From Oscillospiraceae bacterium (lineage in GTDB: Bacteria; Bacillota; Clostridia; Oscillospirales; Oscillospiraceae): a stretch of DNA of 64,000 nt. Positions 8,809 through 16,643 of this stretch are shown piece by piece. The notes below the pieces were generated by a model. The model was given only the letters and a program-made list of their open reading frames with translations, did not search any database and was not told the origin of the DNA. The DNA lies in contig JAFPWF010000024.1 in NCBI GenBank assembly GCA_017395085.1, positions 1-64,000 on the forward strand, given 5' to 3'. How positions within the stretch are numbered: position 1 is the first letter of the stretch; each line of letters begins with the position of its first letter. The position numbers were made by a program, and so were the translations under genes.

Positions 8809-10140
8809 TCACCGCTTATTGTGCGGCAGCCAGATCTTCTGCTGCTCGGCCGCACGGATGAGTTCCTCGCGGAAGTCGGGGTGGGCGATGGAAATGAGCG
8901 CTTCTGCGCGTTCCCAGCTGCTTCTGCCGGCGAGGTTGACCGCGCCGTATTCGGTCGCGATGTAGAACACTTCGCTGCGGGGCGTTGTGACGATGTCACC
9001 GCCGAACTGCGGCAGAATGCGCGAGTGGCGTACGCCCGCCTTGTCGGTGAAGCTGGAGCTCATGCACAGGAAGGAAAGCCCGCCTTTTGCCGCCGTAGCG
9101 CCGTTGACAAAATCCAGCTGACCGCCGGTGCCGCTGATCTGGCGTGTACCGGCGCTCTCAGAACAGACCTGACCGTAGAGGTCCGCCGCCAGGCAGCCGT
9201 TGATGGAAATGATGTTGTCGATCTGTGAGATGGTGGAAATTGCGTTTACATAGTTGAGCGGGAAGCCAAGAATTTCGGGGTTGTTATCGATCCAGTCATA
9301 AAACTCGTTGGAGCCGCCTGCCAGTCCCAGCACACCAACGCCGGGGTGCAGATTCTTGCAGCGATTGGTCAGCTTGCCTGCACGGTGCATGGCAAGGTAG
9401 CCGTCGGAAGCAAGCTCGGTATGCATGCCGAGGTCCTTCAGGTCGGAATCCGCGATCAGTTCTCCGATGGCGTTGGGCACGCCGCCGATGCCGAGCTGGA
9501 CTGTCGCACCATCGCGGATGTGAGGGAAGACATGAGAGGCGATCTGCCTTTCGAGATCGCTTGCGGGAGGCGTGGTCATTTCCCAGAGGGGAAGTGCCGG
9601 ACCTTCTACTACGGCGTCCACTTTGGAAAGCGGCAGTTTGGCCGCTTCGCCGCTGACGCGCGGCATGGCGGGGTTGACTTCAACAATCAGGTACTTTGCA
9701 ACATCCACAATCGTCCGGGTTACCCCGACGACGCCTGAGAGATTGAAGTTGCCGTCCTCATCCATCGGGGCGACAGTGATCATGGCAACGTCGACGGTGA
9801 GAAAACTCCTGTAATACCAGTCCATATTGCGGAAAACCATTGGCGAAAAGAATGCGCGCCCGCGGTCGCAGAGGCGGCGTTCATAGGCCGAGCAGTGCCA
9901 GGTATCGTAGATGAAGTGTTCCGCCTCCGGGTCGCACTCGACCACGGCGAGCGGACCGCGCATCAGGTTTCCGCGAATACGGACGCTGTGCAGTTCGTCC
10001 TTCCGCTTTGCCAGCGCTGTATCCAGTGCGACAGGGAAGGAGTTGTTCGTGCCATAATCTACCCAGTCGCCGTTTTTGATCACCTTAACCGCTTCATCCG
10101 CGGTGCGGAGCTTGGAACGATATTCGTTGAGAAGACTCAT
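8809..10140 (-). CDS. Acetyl-CoA hydrolase/transferase family CoA-transferase (But / 4-hydroxybutyrate type)
   Basis: This 443-residue class I CoA-transferase resembles butyryl-CoA:acetate and 4-hydroxybutyrate CoA-transferases. It has a tandem two-domain fold. The conserved MHTELASDG segment supplies the expected catalytic glutamate (about residue 242), close to E238 reported for the 4-hydroxybutyrate enzyme. Further motifs are LGIGGVPNAIGELI and GQVCSESAG followed by ISGTGGQLDFVNGA, characteristic of butyrate-pathway members. The start at 10140 is chosen because AAAGGAG stands 7 bases before it. Likely role: release of acids from CoA at the end of fermentation, possibly using aryl-acetyl-CoA from IorAB. 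The substrate cannot be fixed from sequence. Confidence 0.85.
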   Translation of the reverse strand: MSLLNEYRSKLRTADEAVKVIKNGDWVDYGTNNSFPVALDTALAKRKDELHSVRIRGNLMRGPLAVVECDPEAEHFIYDTWHCSAYERRLCDRGRAFFSPMVFRNMDWYYRSFLTVDVAMITVAPMDEDGNFNLSGVVGVTRTIVDVAKYLIVEVNPAMPRVSGEAAKLPLSKVDAVVEGPALPLWEMTTPPASDLERQIASHVFPHIRDGATVQLGIGGVPNAIGELIADSDLKDLGMHTELASDGYLAMHRAGKLTNRCKNLHPGVGVLGLAGGSNEFYDWIDNNPEILGFPLNYVNAISTISQIDNIISINGCLAADLYGQVCSESAGTRQISGTGGQLDFVNGATAAKGGLSFLCMSSSFTDKAGVRHSRILPQFGGDIVTTPRSEVFYIATEYGAVNLAGRSSWERAEALISIAHPDFREELIRAAEQQKIWLPHNKR

Positions 10141-10193
10141 GTTGCTCTCCTTTTCGTGTACCGGCAAGGAAGCCGGTATCGGGATACAGGAAT

Positions 10194-10221
10194 ATTATAC
10201 ATGTTTGGCACAGGATTTCAA
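10194..10221 (-). promoter_or_regulatory. Promoter of the CoA-transferase gene
   Basis: On the minus strand, TTGAAA (10221-10216) and TATAAT (10199-10194) are 16 bases apart. The leader contains a 7-bp hairpin (10159-10165 with 10172-10178) just before the ribosome site. Confidence 0.5.
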
Positions 10222-10260
10222 CCGCAATCCCGGGCAGCGGCGCAATCGCAGGTTTCCCTG

Positions 10261-10289
10261 TTGCATGCGGATTCCCCCTGTGATACAGT
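10261..10289 (+). promoter_or_regulatory. Extended -10 promoter of the FMN oxidoreductase gene
   Basis: TTGCAT (10261-10266) and TACAGT (10284-10289) are separated by 17 bases, with TG one base ahead of the -10 box. Confidence 0.55.
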
Positions 10290-10328
10290 ATGAAATAGGG
10301 AAGAAAGAATCCGGGAAGGAGAATTCAC

Positions 10329-11342
10329 ATGACATACGGTGAAGTACGTGAAAACGCGAGGAAGACAATCCTGAACTGCAGGGCATGTCCGGAATGCAAC
10401 GGCCTTGGCTGCGGGAATACCCTGCCGGGACCGGGGTCAAAGGCGCCGGGCAACGGTGCGCATGTGAACTGGCAGGCCTGGAAGGACATCCGGCTGAACT
10501 TTGATACCTTTGCGGAGGACGGACCCGTGGATATCGGCTGCACGCTGTTCGGCAGATCGTTTGCCCTGCCACTGATGAGCGGTCCGATCGGTTCCATGAC
10601 GCAGTACAGCAAAGAGGACGTGACGGTAGCCTTCAACGACGGCGTGATGGAAGGAACCGCTGCGACCGGTACCATCGACTGCTTTGGCGATGGTCTTGCA
10701 CAGGTGACGCTGCCGGGAGCGCTGGAATCGATGGTGAGACACCACGCGGATGCCATCCCGGTCTTTAACCCGCTGCAGAACGACGCCATCATGAAAAAGA
10801 TGGATATCTTTGAAGAGAGCAATGTGCTTGCCATGTGCGTGGTGGTGGACAGCGCCGGTTTGAGTCACTGGAAGCATGCCGGTTTTCACGCCAGCTCAAA
10901 AACCGTTGAAGATTTGAGGGAACTGAAGGCACACACGAAAAAACCCTTCCTGGTGAAAGGCATCATGACGGTGAAGGGCGCCCGGCAGGCGGTAGAAGCG
11001 GGAGCGGACGGCATCATCGTGTCAAACCACGGCGGACGTGCCCTGGCGGATGTGCCGGGAACAGCCGAGGTGCTGCCTGAGATTGTAAAGGCAGTCAAAG
11101 GAGAGACGACGATTATTGTGGACGGCGGCATCCGGCACGGCGTTGACATGGTCAAAGCGATTGCTATCGGCGCGGATGCGGTGCTGATTTGCAGGCCGTT
11201 TGCGGTTGCTTGGTTCGGTGGCGGAGCCGAGGGAGTGAAAACCTACATCGAACTGTTGAAACAGGAATTCTCGGAGGCCATGTATATGGTCGGCGCCCGG
11301 AAGATCTCTGATCTGAACCCGGAGATGCTGCGTTTCAAATAA
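10329..11342 (+). CDS. FMN-dependent alpha-hydroxy-acid oxidoreductase
   Basis: This 337-residue TIM-barrel flavoprotein belongs to the lactate/glycolate oxidase family. The signature SNHGGRALADVPGTAEVLPE carries the expected catalytic His (H234) and substrate-binding Arg (R237). It is followed by the phosphate-binding strands VDGGIRHG and AIGADAVLICRPFA. K210 of LVKGI is the usual FMN contact. An N-terminal cysteine cluster CRACPECNGLGC (17-28) precedes the barrel; this is unlike classical mitochondrial or bacterial lactate dehydrogenases and might bind an iron-sulfur cluster or metal. The AAGGAG site fixes the start. The enzyme probably oxidises a 2-hydroxy acid to a 2-oxo acid; the substrate is not known. 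Confidence 0.85.
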   Translation: MTYGEVRENARKTILNCRACPECNGLGCGNTLPGPGSKAPGNGAHVNWQAWKDIRLNFDTFAEDGPVDIGCTLFGRSFALPLMSGPIGSMTQYSKEDVTVAFNDGVMEGTAATGTIDCFGDGLAQVTLPGALESMVRHHADAIPVFNPLQNDAIMKKMDIFEESNVLAMCVVVDSAGLSHWKHAGFHASSKTVEDLRELKAHTKKPFLVKGIMTVKGARQAVEAGADGIIVSNHGGRALADVPGTAEVLPEIVKAVKGETTIIVDGGIRHGVDMVKAIAIGADAVLICRPFAVAWFGGGAEGVKTYIELLKQEFSEAMYMVGARKISDLNPEMLRFK

Positions 11343-11384
11343 GGCAGAAATAAACAGAAGAACGGTTTGCCCTCTCAGCAAAAC

Positions 11385-11426
11385 AACAGGCTCTTTTCAG
11401 GGATGCCGTCCTGAAGAGAGCCTGTT
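11385..11426. terminator. Bidirectional terminator between convergent genes
   Basis: A long inverted repeat (11385-11401 with 11410-11426, AACAGGCTC on the left arm, one mismatch) lies between the oxidoreductase and the LysR gene, with T-rich flanks. Confidence 0.75.
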
Positions 11427-11434
11427 CTCCATTT

Positions 11435-12322
11435 TTAGGTCAAGGGATTCATTTTATAATACCGTTCACAAAAGCGAATAAAGTTGCGGGAATGGGCAGA
11501 TATATATTTTCCCTTTTTCCACACCAGGCCGATCTTAGTCGGTATCTCAGGCTCAATCCGGATTCCGTGCAGTTCCGGGATAAAGGGCAGCATAGAAGAG
11601 AAATAAAAGCAGCCGCATTTGCCCTGACGGAGGAACTTCAAGGTGGTGGAAATCTGGCTCGAATGCATGATAATGCGCGGCTGAATATTCAGCGCATGAA
11701 AGTGCTGCAGCAGGAGCTGATTCTGCACCGAATCACGGTTGAAGAGAATCACGGGTTCACGGTCCAGACTGCGGAGATCCAGCACTTCCTCTTTAGCCAG
11801 ATGGTGGTTTTTTGCCACACAAAAGCGGAGACTGTCAGTGGCCAGCACAAGTTTTTCCAACTTGTCCACGGCATAAAGCTCCATATTCACAAGACAGATG
11901 TCCAACTGCTCGTTCTGTACCATGTCGCAGGCTCGCACCGAGCCGAATTCTGAAAGCTCCAGATAGATATCGGGATATTCTGAATGAAAGGCATCCATCA
12001 GTTCCGGGAAGAACACCGTGCTCAGATTCGGCGGGATGCCAAGACTCACGGTCGGACGACGCCGGCTTGCATCCTGAAATTCCAGTTCCATTTCATCGCT
12101 GTTGCGCAGCAGGGCGGAGGCACGCTCATAAAAGCGCTCGCCCTCCACGGTGAGTTCCAGACGGTTGTTTGTATAAGCAAACAAGGTGATTGAAAACTCC
12201 TTTTCCAGTTCCCGGATCGCCGTGGAAACAGCGGGCTGGGTCACAAACATAAGTTTCGCTGCCTGTGTAATACTGTGACAGCGGGCGGCGTTACAGAAAT
12301 ATCGCAGTTGGTTGAGTGTCAT
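11435..12322 (-). CDS. LysR-family transcriptional regulator
   Basis: This 295-residue regulator is of typical LysR length. The N-terminal winged helix-turn-helix is MTLNQLRYFCNAARCHSITQ followed by AAKLMFVTQPAVSTAIRELE, ending with a linker helix. Residues 90-290 are the periplasmic-binding-protein-like effector domain (VSLGIPPNLSTVFFPELMDAF at its start). It is divergent from the DASS permease-dehydratase genes, so it is the likely activator of that set with a dicarboxylate or hydroxy acid as effector. A palindrome fitting a LysR box lies in the shared intergenic region. GAGGGGG ribosome site. Confidence 0.93.
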   Translation of the reverse strand: MTLNQLRYFCNAARCHSITQAAKLMFVTQPAVSTAIRELEKEFSITLFAYTNNRLELTVEGERFYERASALLRNSDEMELEFQDASRRRPTVSLGIPPNLSTVFFPELMDAFHSEYPDIYLELSEFGSVRACDMVQNEQLDICLVNMELYAVDKLEKLVLATDSLRFCVAKNHHLAKEEVLDLRSLDREPVILFNRDSVQNQLLLQHFHALNIQPRIIMHSSQISTTLKFLRQGKCGCFYFSSMLPFIPELHGIRIEPEIPTKIGLVWKKGKYISAHSRNFIRFCERYYKMNPLT

Positions 12323-12384
12323 CCGAATTCCCCCTCTCGGCGATTTTTATTATCGCATACCCAGATGAAGATTACAAGACAAAC

Positions 12385-12401
12385 CATAAAAATTTTTTAT
12401 G
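12385..12401. promoter_or_regulatory. Candidate LysR-type operator (T-N11-A palindrome)
   Basis: The near-perfect 17-base palindrome CATAAAAATTTTTTATG contains ATA-N9-TAT. It is centred about 64 bases before the predicted start site of the divergent permease gene, where LysR proteins usually keep their recognition site. Confidence 0.5.
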
Positions 12402-12421
12402 CAGCCATGTTTTTCATTAAA

Positions 12422-12450
12422 TAGACAAATGAGCATCCATGCCTTATGAT
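12422..12450 (+). promoter_or_regulatory. Promoter of the DASS permease / dehydratase unit
   Basis: TAGACA (12422-12427) and TATGAT (12445-12450) are separated by 17 bases. The weak -35 fits an activator-dependent promoter. Confidence 0.5.
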
Positions 12451-12534
12451 GGAATCACAGAAGAAGAAAAACCACTGGCAAAAGTTGATTTTGGATCCGG
12501 CAGAGATTACAATCATGATAAGGAGGAAACACTC

Positions 12535-13806
12535 ATGAGTCCGGCAATCATCACACTGCTTTTCCTGCTCTTCGCAATCATTATGTTCGTCACGGAGAAG
12601 ATCCCTCTCGGCCTGACCTCGATGATCGTGGCTGTAGGCCTTGTCCTGACCAAGGTTCTGGATCTGAAGACGGCATTCAGCGGCTTCATCGATTCCAACG
12701 TCATCCTCTTCGTTGCCATGTTCATCGTCGGCGGCGCCCTGTTTGAGACCGGCATGGCCAACGAAATCGGCGGCCTGGTCACCAAGTTTGCGAAAACAGA
12801 ACGCAGCCTCATTGTGGCGATCATGGTGATCGTCGGCCTGATGAGCGGCGTCCTTTCCAACACCGGCACTGCCGCGGTCCTGATCCCCGTTGTCATCGGC
12901 ATCGCCGCCAAGTCCGGCTTCAAACGTTCCCGCCTGCTGATGCCGCTGGTCTTTGCGGCGGCTATGGGCGGCAACCTCTCCCTGATCGGCGCGCCGGGCA
13001 ACATGATCGCCCAGAGCACACTGGAACCCATCGGGCTTTCCTTCGGGTTCTTCGAGTATGCCATTGTCGGCCTGCCCATTCTGCTTGCAGGCATCCTCTT
13101 CTATGCAACCATCGGCTTTAAGCTTCTGCCGAACCACGACACCAAGGACAACGTGGATTCCGTTTTCGATGAGCAGCGCGACTTCAGTGCGGTTCCCCGC
13201 TGGAAGAAGATCCTTTCCCTCGTTATCCTCCTTGTCACTCTGCTTGGTATGATCTTTGAAGATCAAATCAAGATCAAGCTCGCGGTTACCGGCTGCATGG
13301 GCGCCATTCTCCTGATGCTCACCGGCGTCATCTCTGAACGCGACGCACTGAAGTCCATCGACCTCAAGACCATCTTCCTCTTCGGCGGAACGCTGTCCCT
13401 GGCTTCAGCTCTGCAGAGCACCGGCGCCGGCCAGATGATCGCTGATAAGGTAATCGGCCTGCTGGGCGCCAATCCCTCACCCTACCTGCTGACCTTCGTG
13501 GTCCTGCTGCTGTGCTGCGTCATGACGAATTTTATGTCCAATACTGCAACCACCGCACTGATGGCCCCGATCTGCCTCTCCATCGCCCAGGGCATGGGCG
13601 CCGATCCCCGCGCTGTGCTCATGGCCTGCGTCATCGGCGGTTCCTGCGCCTACGCAACTCCGATCGGCATGCCCGCCAACACCATGGTTGTAGGCGCCGG
13701 CAACTACAAATTCATGGACTATGTCAAGTCCGGACTGCCTCTCATCGTGATCGCGCTGATCGTCAGCATGATCATCCTGCCCATCGCCTTCCCCTTCTAT
13801 CCCTGA
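12535..13806 (+). CDS. SLC13/DASS-family anion permease
   Basis: This 423-residue inner-membrane transporter has two inverted repeats. Each repeat contains the hallmark SNT motif (VLSNTGTAAVLIPV in the first half, FMSNTATTALMAPI in the second) that binds sodium and carboxylate in divalent anion:sodium symporters. About eleven spans are visible. The frame is open upstream, but ATG 12535 is chosen: GGAGG lies 8 bases before it and the protein then begins directly with its first span. It precedes ttdA/ttdB-type genes and a tartrate/malate-type dehydrogenase, so import of a C4 hydroxydicarboxylate such as tartrate or malate is likely. Confidence 0.88.
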   Translation: MSPAIITLLFLLFAIIMFVTEKIPLGLTSMIVAVGLVLTKVLDLKTAFSGFIDSNVILFVAMFIVGGALFETGMANEIGGLVTKFAKTERSLIVAIMVIVGLMSGVLSNTGTAAVLIPVVIGIAAKSGFKRSRLLMPLVFAAAMGGNLSLIGAPGNMIAQSTLEPIGLSFGFFEYAIVGLPILLAGILFYATIGFKLLPNHDTKDNVDSVFDEQRDFSAVPRWKKILSLVILLVTLLGMIFEDQIKIKLAVTGCMGAILLMLTGVISERDALKSIDLKTIFLFGGTLSLASALQSTGAGQMIADKVIGLLGANPSPYLLTFVVLLLCCVMTNFMSNTATTALMAPICLSIAQGMGADPRAVLMACVIGGSCAYATPIGMPANTMVVGAGNYKFMDYVKSGLPLIVIALIVSMIILPIAFPFYP

Positions 13807-13853
13807 TCTGACCGCAACACGAACTGACTGAAGATATAACAGGAGGAACTATC

Positions 13854-14753
13854 ATGACAAAAGAAGCACAGGTTCAGAAAATGACCGACATGATGGCCAA
13901 GTTTGTCGGCTATACCGGAAAGAAACTCCCGGACGACGTCATCGCGAAGCTTGAAGAACTTCGCCAGAAGGAAACGGATGCCCTGCCGAAAGTTATCTAC
14001 GATACCATGTTCCGAAACCAGGAGTTGGCTGTCAAGCTGGACCGCCCCTCCTGCCAGGACACCGGCGTGCTGCAGTTCTGGCTCAAATGCGGTACAGGCT
14101 TCCCCCTCATCAATGAGTTGGAAGGCCTGCTGAAGGAAGCGGTCATCAAAGCCACCAAAGAGACTCCGCTGCGCCACAATTCGGTCGAGACCTTTGACGA
14201 GTACAACACCGGCAAGAATGTCGGCAAAGGAACCCCCACGGTCTGGTGGGACATCGTCCCCAACTGGGACGGCTGTGAGATCTACACCTATATGGCCGGC
14301 GGCGGCTGCACCCTGCCCGGCAATGCGACGGTACTGATGCCCGGTGAAGGCTATGAAGGTGTGACCAAGTTTGTTCTGGACCGCATGACCAGTTACGGCC
14401 TGAACGCCTGTCCCCCGCTGCTGGTAGGCGTAGGCGTTGCCACCAGCGTCGAGACTGCGGCGCTGCTTTCCAAGAAGGCTCTGATGCGCCCCATCGGCTC
14501 TCACAGTGAGAACGAGCGCGCGGCTAAAATGGAAAAGCTTCTGGAAGACGGCATCAACGCCATCGGCATCGGCCCCCAGGGCATGGGAGGCAAGTACACG
14601 GTAATGGGCGTCCACATCGAGAACACTGCCCGTCACCCCTCGGCTATCGGGGTTGCGGTGAACGTGGGCTGCTGGAGCCATCGACGCGGACACATCATCT
14701 TTGACAAGGACCTCAACTACACCATCACCAGCCACTCCGGCTGCGTGCTCTGA
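13854..14753 (+). CDS. ttdA: L(+)-tartrate dehydratase / class I fumarase alpha subunit
   Basis: This 299-residue protein matches the alpha subunit of two-component tartrate dehydratase or fumarase. Three conserved cysteines for the 4Fe-4S cluster are visible: SCQDTG (C67), GGGCTLPG, and VGCWSHRRG. Other family motifs are NSVETF and IGIGPQGMGG. The enzyme dehydrates a hydroxydicarboxylate (L-tartrate to oxaloacetate, or malate to fumarate). Length is close to the E. coli TtdA (303). AGGAGG precedes the ATG, and the beta subunit follows 23 bases later. Tartrate is preferred because of the tartrate-dehydrogenase-like gene downstream, but fumarase is not excluded. Confidence 0.88.
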   Translation: MTKEAQVQKMTDMMAKFVGYTGKKLPDDVIAKLEELRQKETDALPKVIYDTMFRNQELAVKLDRPSCQDTGVLQFWLKCGTGFPLINELEGLLKEAVIKATKETPLRHNSVETFDEYNTGKNVGKGTPTVWWDIVPNWDGCEIYTYMAGGGCTLPGNATVLMPGEGYEGVTKFVLDRMTSYGLNACPPLLVGVGVATSVETAALLSKKALMRPIGSHSENERAAKMEKLLEDGINAIGIGPQGMGGKYTVMGVHIENTARHPSAIGVAVNVGCWSHRRGHIIFDKDLNYTITSHSGCVL

Positions 14754-14776
14754 TTTCGGATAAGGAGGAGAATATC

Positions 14777-15403
14777 ATGGTTGAATACAAAGACGGAAAG
14801 AAGATCCTCGTTACCCCCATTTCTGCCGAAGATCTTAAGGATGTACATATCGGCGACATCCTTTACCTGAGCGGAAGCCTGACCACCTGCCGTGATGTTG
14901 CACACCGCCGCGTCGTGGAAGAAGGCCGCGAGATCCCCGTGGATGTACGCAACAACGCCATCCTGCACGCCGGCCCGATTATCCGCCCGTTGGAGAATGA
15001 CAAGTTCGAGATGGTCTCCGTCGGTCCCACGACTTCCATGCGTATGGAGAAGTTTGAGTATGAGTTCGTCAAGACGACCGGCGTGCGCGTCATCGTCGGC
15101 AAGGGCGGCATGAAGGAGAACACCGCCAACGCTTGCAAAGACTTTGGCTGCATCCACTGCGTCATCCCTGCCGGCAATGCTGTTGTCGCAGCAGTGTGCG
15201 TGGAAGAGATTGAGCGCGCCGAATGGCGTGACCTCGGTATGCCCGAAACCCTCTGGAACTGCCGAGTCAAGGAGTTCGGCCCCCTGATCGTCTCTATCGA
15301 CGCCGAAGGCCGCAACTACTTTGAGGAGAAGAAAGTCGAATACAACAAGCGCAAAGATGAGCAGGTTGAACTCATCAGCAAGCAGGTCGGCTTTATCAAG
15401 TAA
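14777..15403 (+). CDS. ttdB: L(+)-tartrate dehydratase / class I fumarase beta subunit
   Basis: This is the 208-residue partner of the preceding alpha subunit. Motifs of the beta subunit family are present: GDILYLSGSLTTCRDVAHRR near the N-terminus, HAGPII, the VGPTTSMRME loop, VGKGGM, and the C-terminal LWNCRVKEFGPLIVSIDAEG. The subunits together form the swivelling active site around the Fe-S cluster. AAGGAGG ribosome site. The unit ends near a hairpin at 15425-15453, so the next gene may be expressed at a lower level. Confidence 0.88.
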   Translation: MVEYKDGKKILVTPISAEDLKDVHIGDILYLSGSLTTCRDVAHRRVVEEGREIPVDVRNNAILHAGPIIRPLENDKFEMVSVGPTTSMRMEKFEYEFVKTTGVRVIVGKGGMKENTANACKDFGCIHCVIPAGNAVVAAVCVEEIERAEWRDLGMPETLWNCRVKEFGPLIVSIDAEGRNYFEEKKVEYNKRKDEQVELISKQVGFIK

Positions 15404-15424
15404 ACAGCGATTCACACAGCATCG

Positions 15425-15453
15425 AAGGGAGACAGAGGAAAACTGTCTCCCTT
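15425..15453 (+). terminator. Attenuator-like hairpin after ttdB
   Basis: An 11-bp perfect stem (15425-15435 with 15443-15453, AAGGGAGACAG) has a 7-base loop but only a short T run, so partial termination or transcript stabilisation is likely. Confidence 0.55.
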
Positions 15454-15484
15454 TCGGGCAATCAATCACAGGAGGAGAAAACCA

Positions 15485-16564
15485 GTGAAAATTTACCAGA
15501 TTGCAGTAATCCCTGGCGACGGAATCGGACCGGAAGTCATGCACGAAGCAGTCAAGGTGCTGAAGGCGGTTTCTGACCTGGACGGCAGCTTCCGTTTTGA
15601 ATTCACCGAGTACCCATGGGGCTGCGAGTATTATCTGAAAACCGGAGAGATGATGCCAGAAGACGGGCTGGATCAGTTAAAGAGCAGCGACGCGATCCTC
15701 CTGGGAGCCGTCGGATATCCGGGCGTCCCGGATCACATCTCCCTCCGGGGCCTGCTGCTGAAGCTTCGCCGCGGCTTCGACCAGTATGTGAATCTGCGTC
15801 CGGTGAAGCTGCTGGAAGGCGCCCCGTGCCCACTGAAAAACGTGGAGCCCGGCGACATCGACATGTTATTCGTCCGCGAAAACAGCGAGGGCGAGTACAG
15901 CGGCCAGGGAGCATGGCTCTATCCGAACAGCCCGCAGGAGGTCGTCATTCAAGATGCGGTGTTCTCACGCAAAGGCTGCGAGCGAGTCATCCGCTATGCC
16001 TATGAACTGGCCCGCAGGGAAGGTAAAACGCTGACCAGTATCAGCAAGGCAAACGCGTTGAACTACTCCATGGTCTTTTGGGATCAGATTTTCGCAGAGA
16101 TCGGCAAGGATTACCCGGATGTGGAAACGCAGTCTCTGCTGGTGGATGCGGCAGCCATGTTCATGATTAAGAACCCGAAGCGCTTCCAGGTCGTGGTGAC
16201 GTCGAACCTGTTCGGAGATATTCTGACAGATCTGGGTGCGTCGATCTCCGGTGGCATGGGTCTGGCCGCTGGCGCAAATCTAGATCCTGAACACCGTTAC
16301 CCATCCATGTTCGAGCCGATCCACGGATCCGCACCGCGCATGGCGGGGCAGGGAACCGCAGATCCGCTGGCCTCCATCTGGGCTGCGGGCCAGCTCCTGG
16401 ATCATCTGGGATACCCCAAGTGGTATAAACGGATTGTGGACACCATTGAGAAAATGCTGAAAGAAAAGACCGGGTTGACAAAGGATCTGGGCGGGAGTGC
16501 TTCCACCTCCGAGTGCGGCGACGCCTTCGTTGCCGTACTGTCCTGCGGCAATGGAAATCCGTAA
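15485..16564 (+). CDS. Isocitrate/isopropylmalate-family dehydrogenase (tartrate / D-malate type)
   Basis: This 359-residue NAD-dependent beta-decarboxylating dehydrogenase begins with IAVIPGDGIGPEV. It has the substrate region RENSEGEYSGQG, the catalytic Lys in SKANALNYS, and the metal-binding SNLFGDILTDLGA. The segment YVNLRPVKLLEGAPCPLKN is typical of the tartrate dehydrogenase / D-malate dehydrogenase branch rather than LeuB (no leuCD nearby). It would turn tartrate or D-malate into oxaloglycolate or pyruvate. Position behind ttdAB fits a hydroxydicarboxylate operon. AGGAGG site before the ATG. Confidence 0.85.
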   Translation: MKIYQIAVIPGDGIGPEVMHEAVKVLKAVSDLDGSFRFEFTEYPWGCEYYLKTGEMMPEDGLDQLKSSDAILLGAVGYPGVPDHISLRGLLLKLRRGFDQYVNLRPVKLLEGAPCPLKNVEPGDIDMLFVRENSEGEYSGQGAWLYPNSPQEVVIQDAVFSRKGCERVIRYAYELARREGKTLTSISKANALNYSMVFWDQIFAEIGKDYPDVETQSLLVDAAAMFMIKNPKRFQVVVTSNLFGDILTDLGASISGGMGLAAGANLDPEHRYPSMFEPIHGSAPRMAGQGTADPLASIWAAGQLLDHLGYPKWYKRIVDTIEKMLKEKTGLTKDLGGSASTSECGDAFVAVLSCGNGNP

Positions 16565-16600
16565 AGATTACCGATCCGTAAAAGTTAATTATGAAAGAAA

Positions 16601-16626
16601 TCGGCGCTGCCACACGGCAGCGCCGA
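16601..16626. terminator. Bidirectional terminator between convergent genes
   Basis: An 11-bp G+C-rich stem (16601-16611 with 16616-16626, TCGGCGCTGCC) has a 4-base loop. On the minus strand it is followed by TTTCTTTC, so it mainly ends the GH94 gene. Confidence 0.75.
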
Positions 16627-16643
16627 AACTGTTTTATTTTCCT

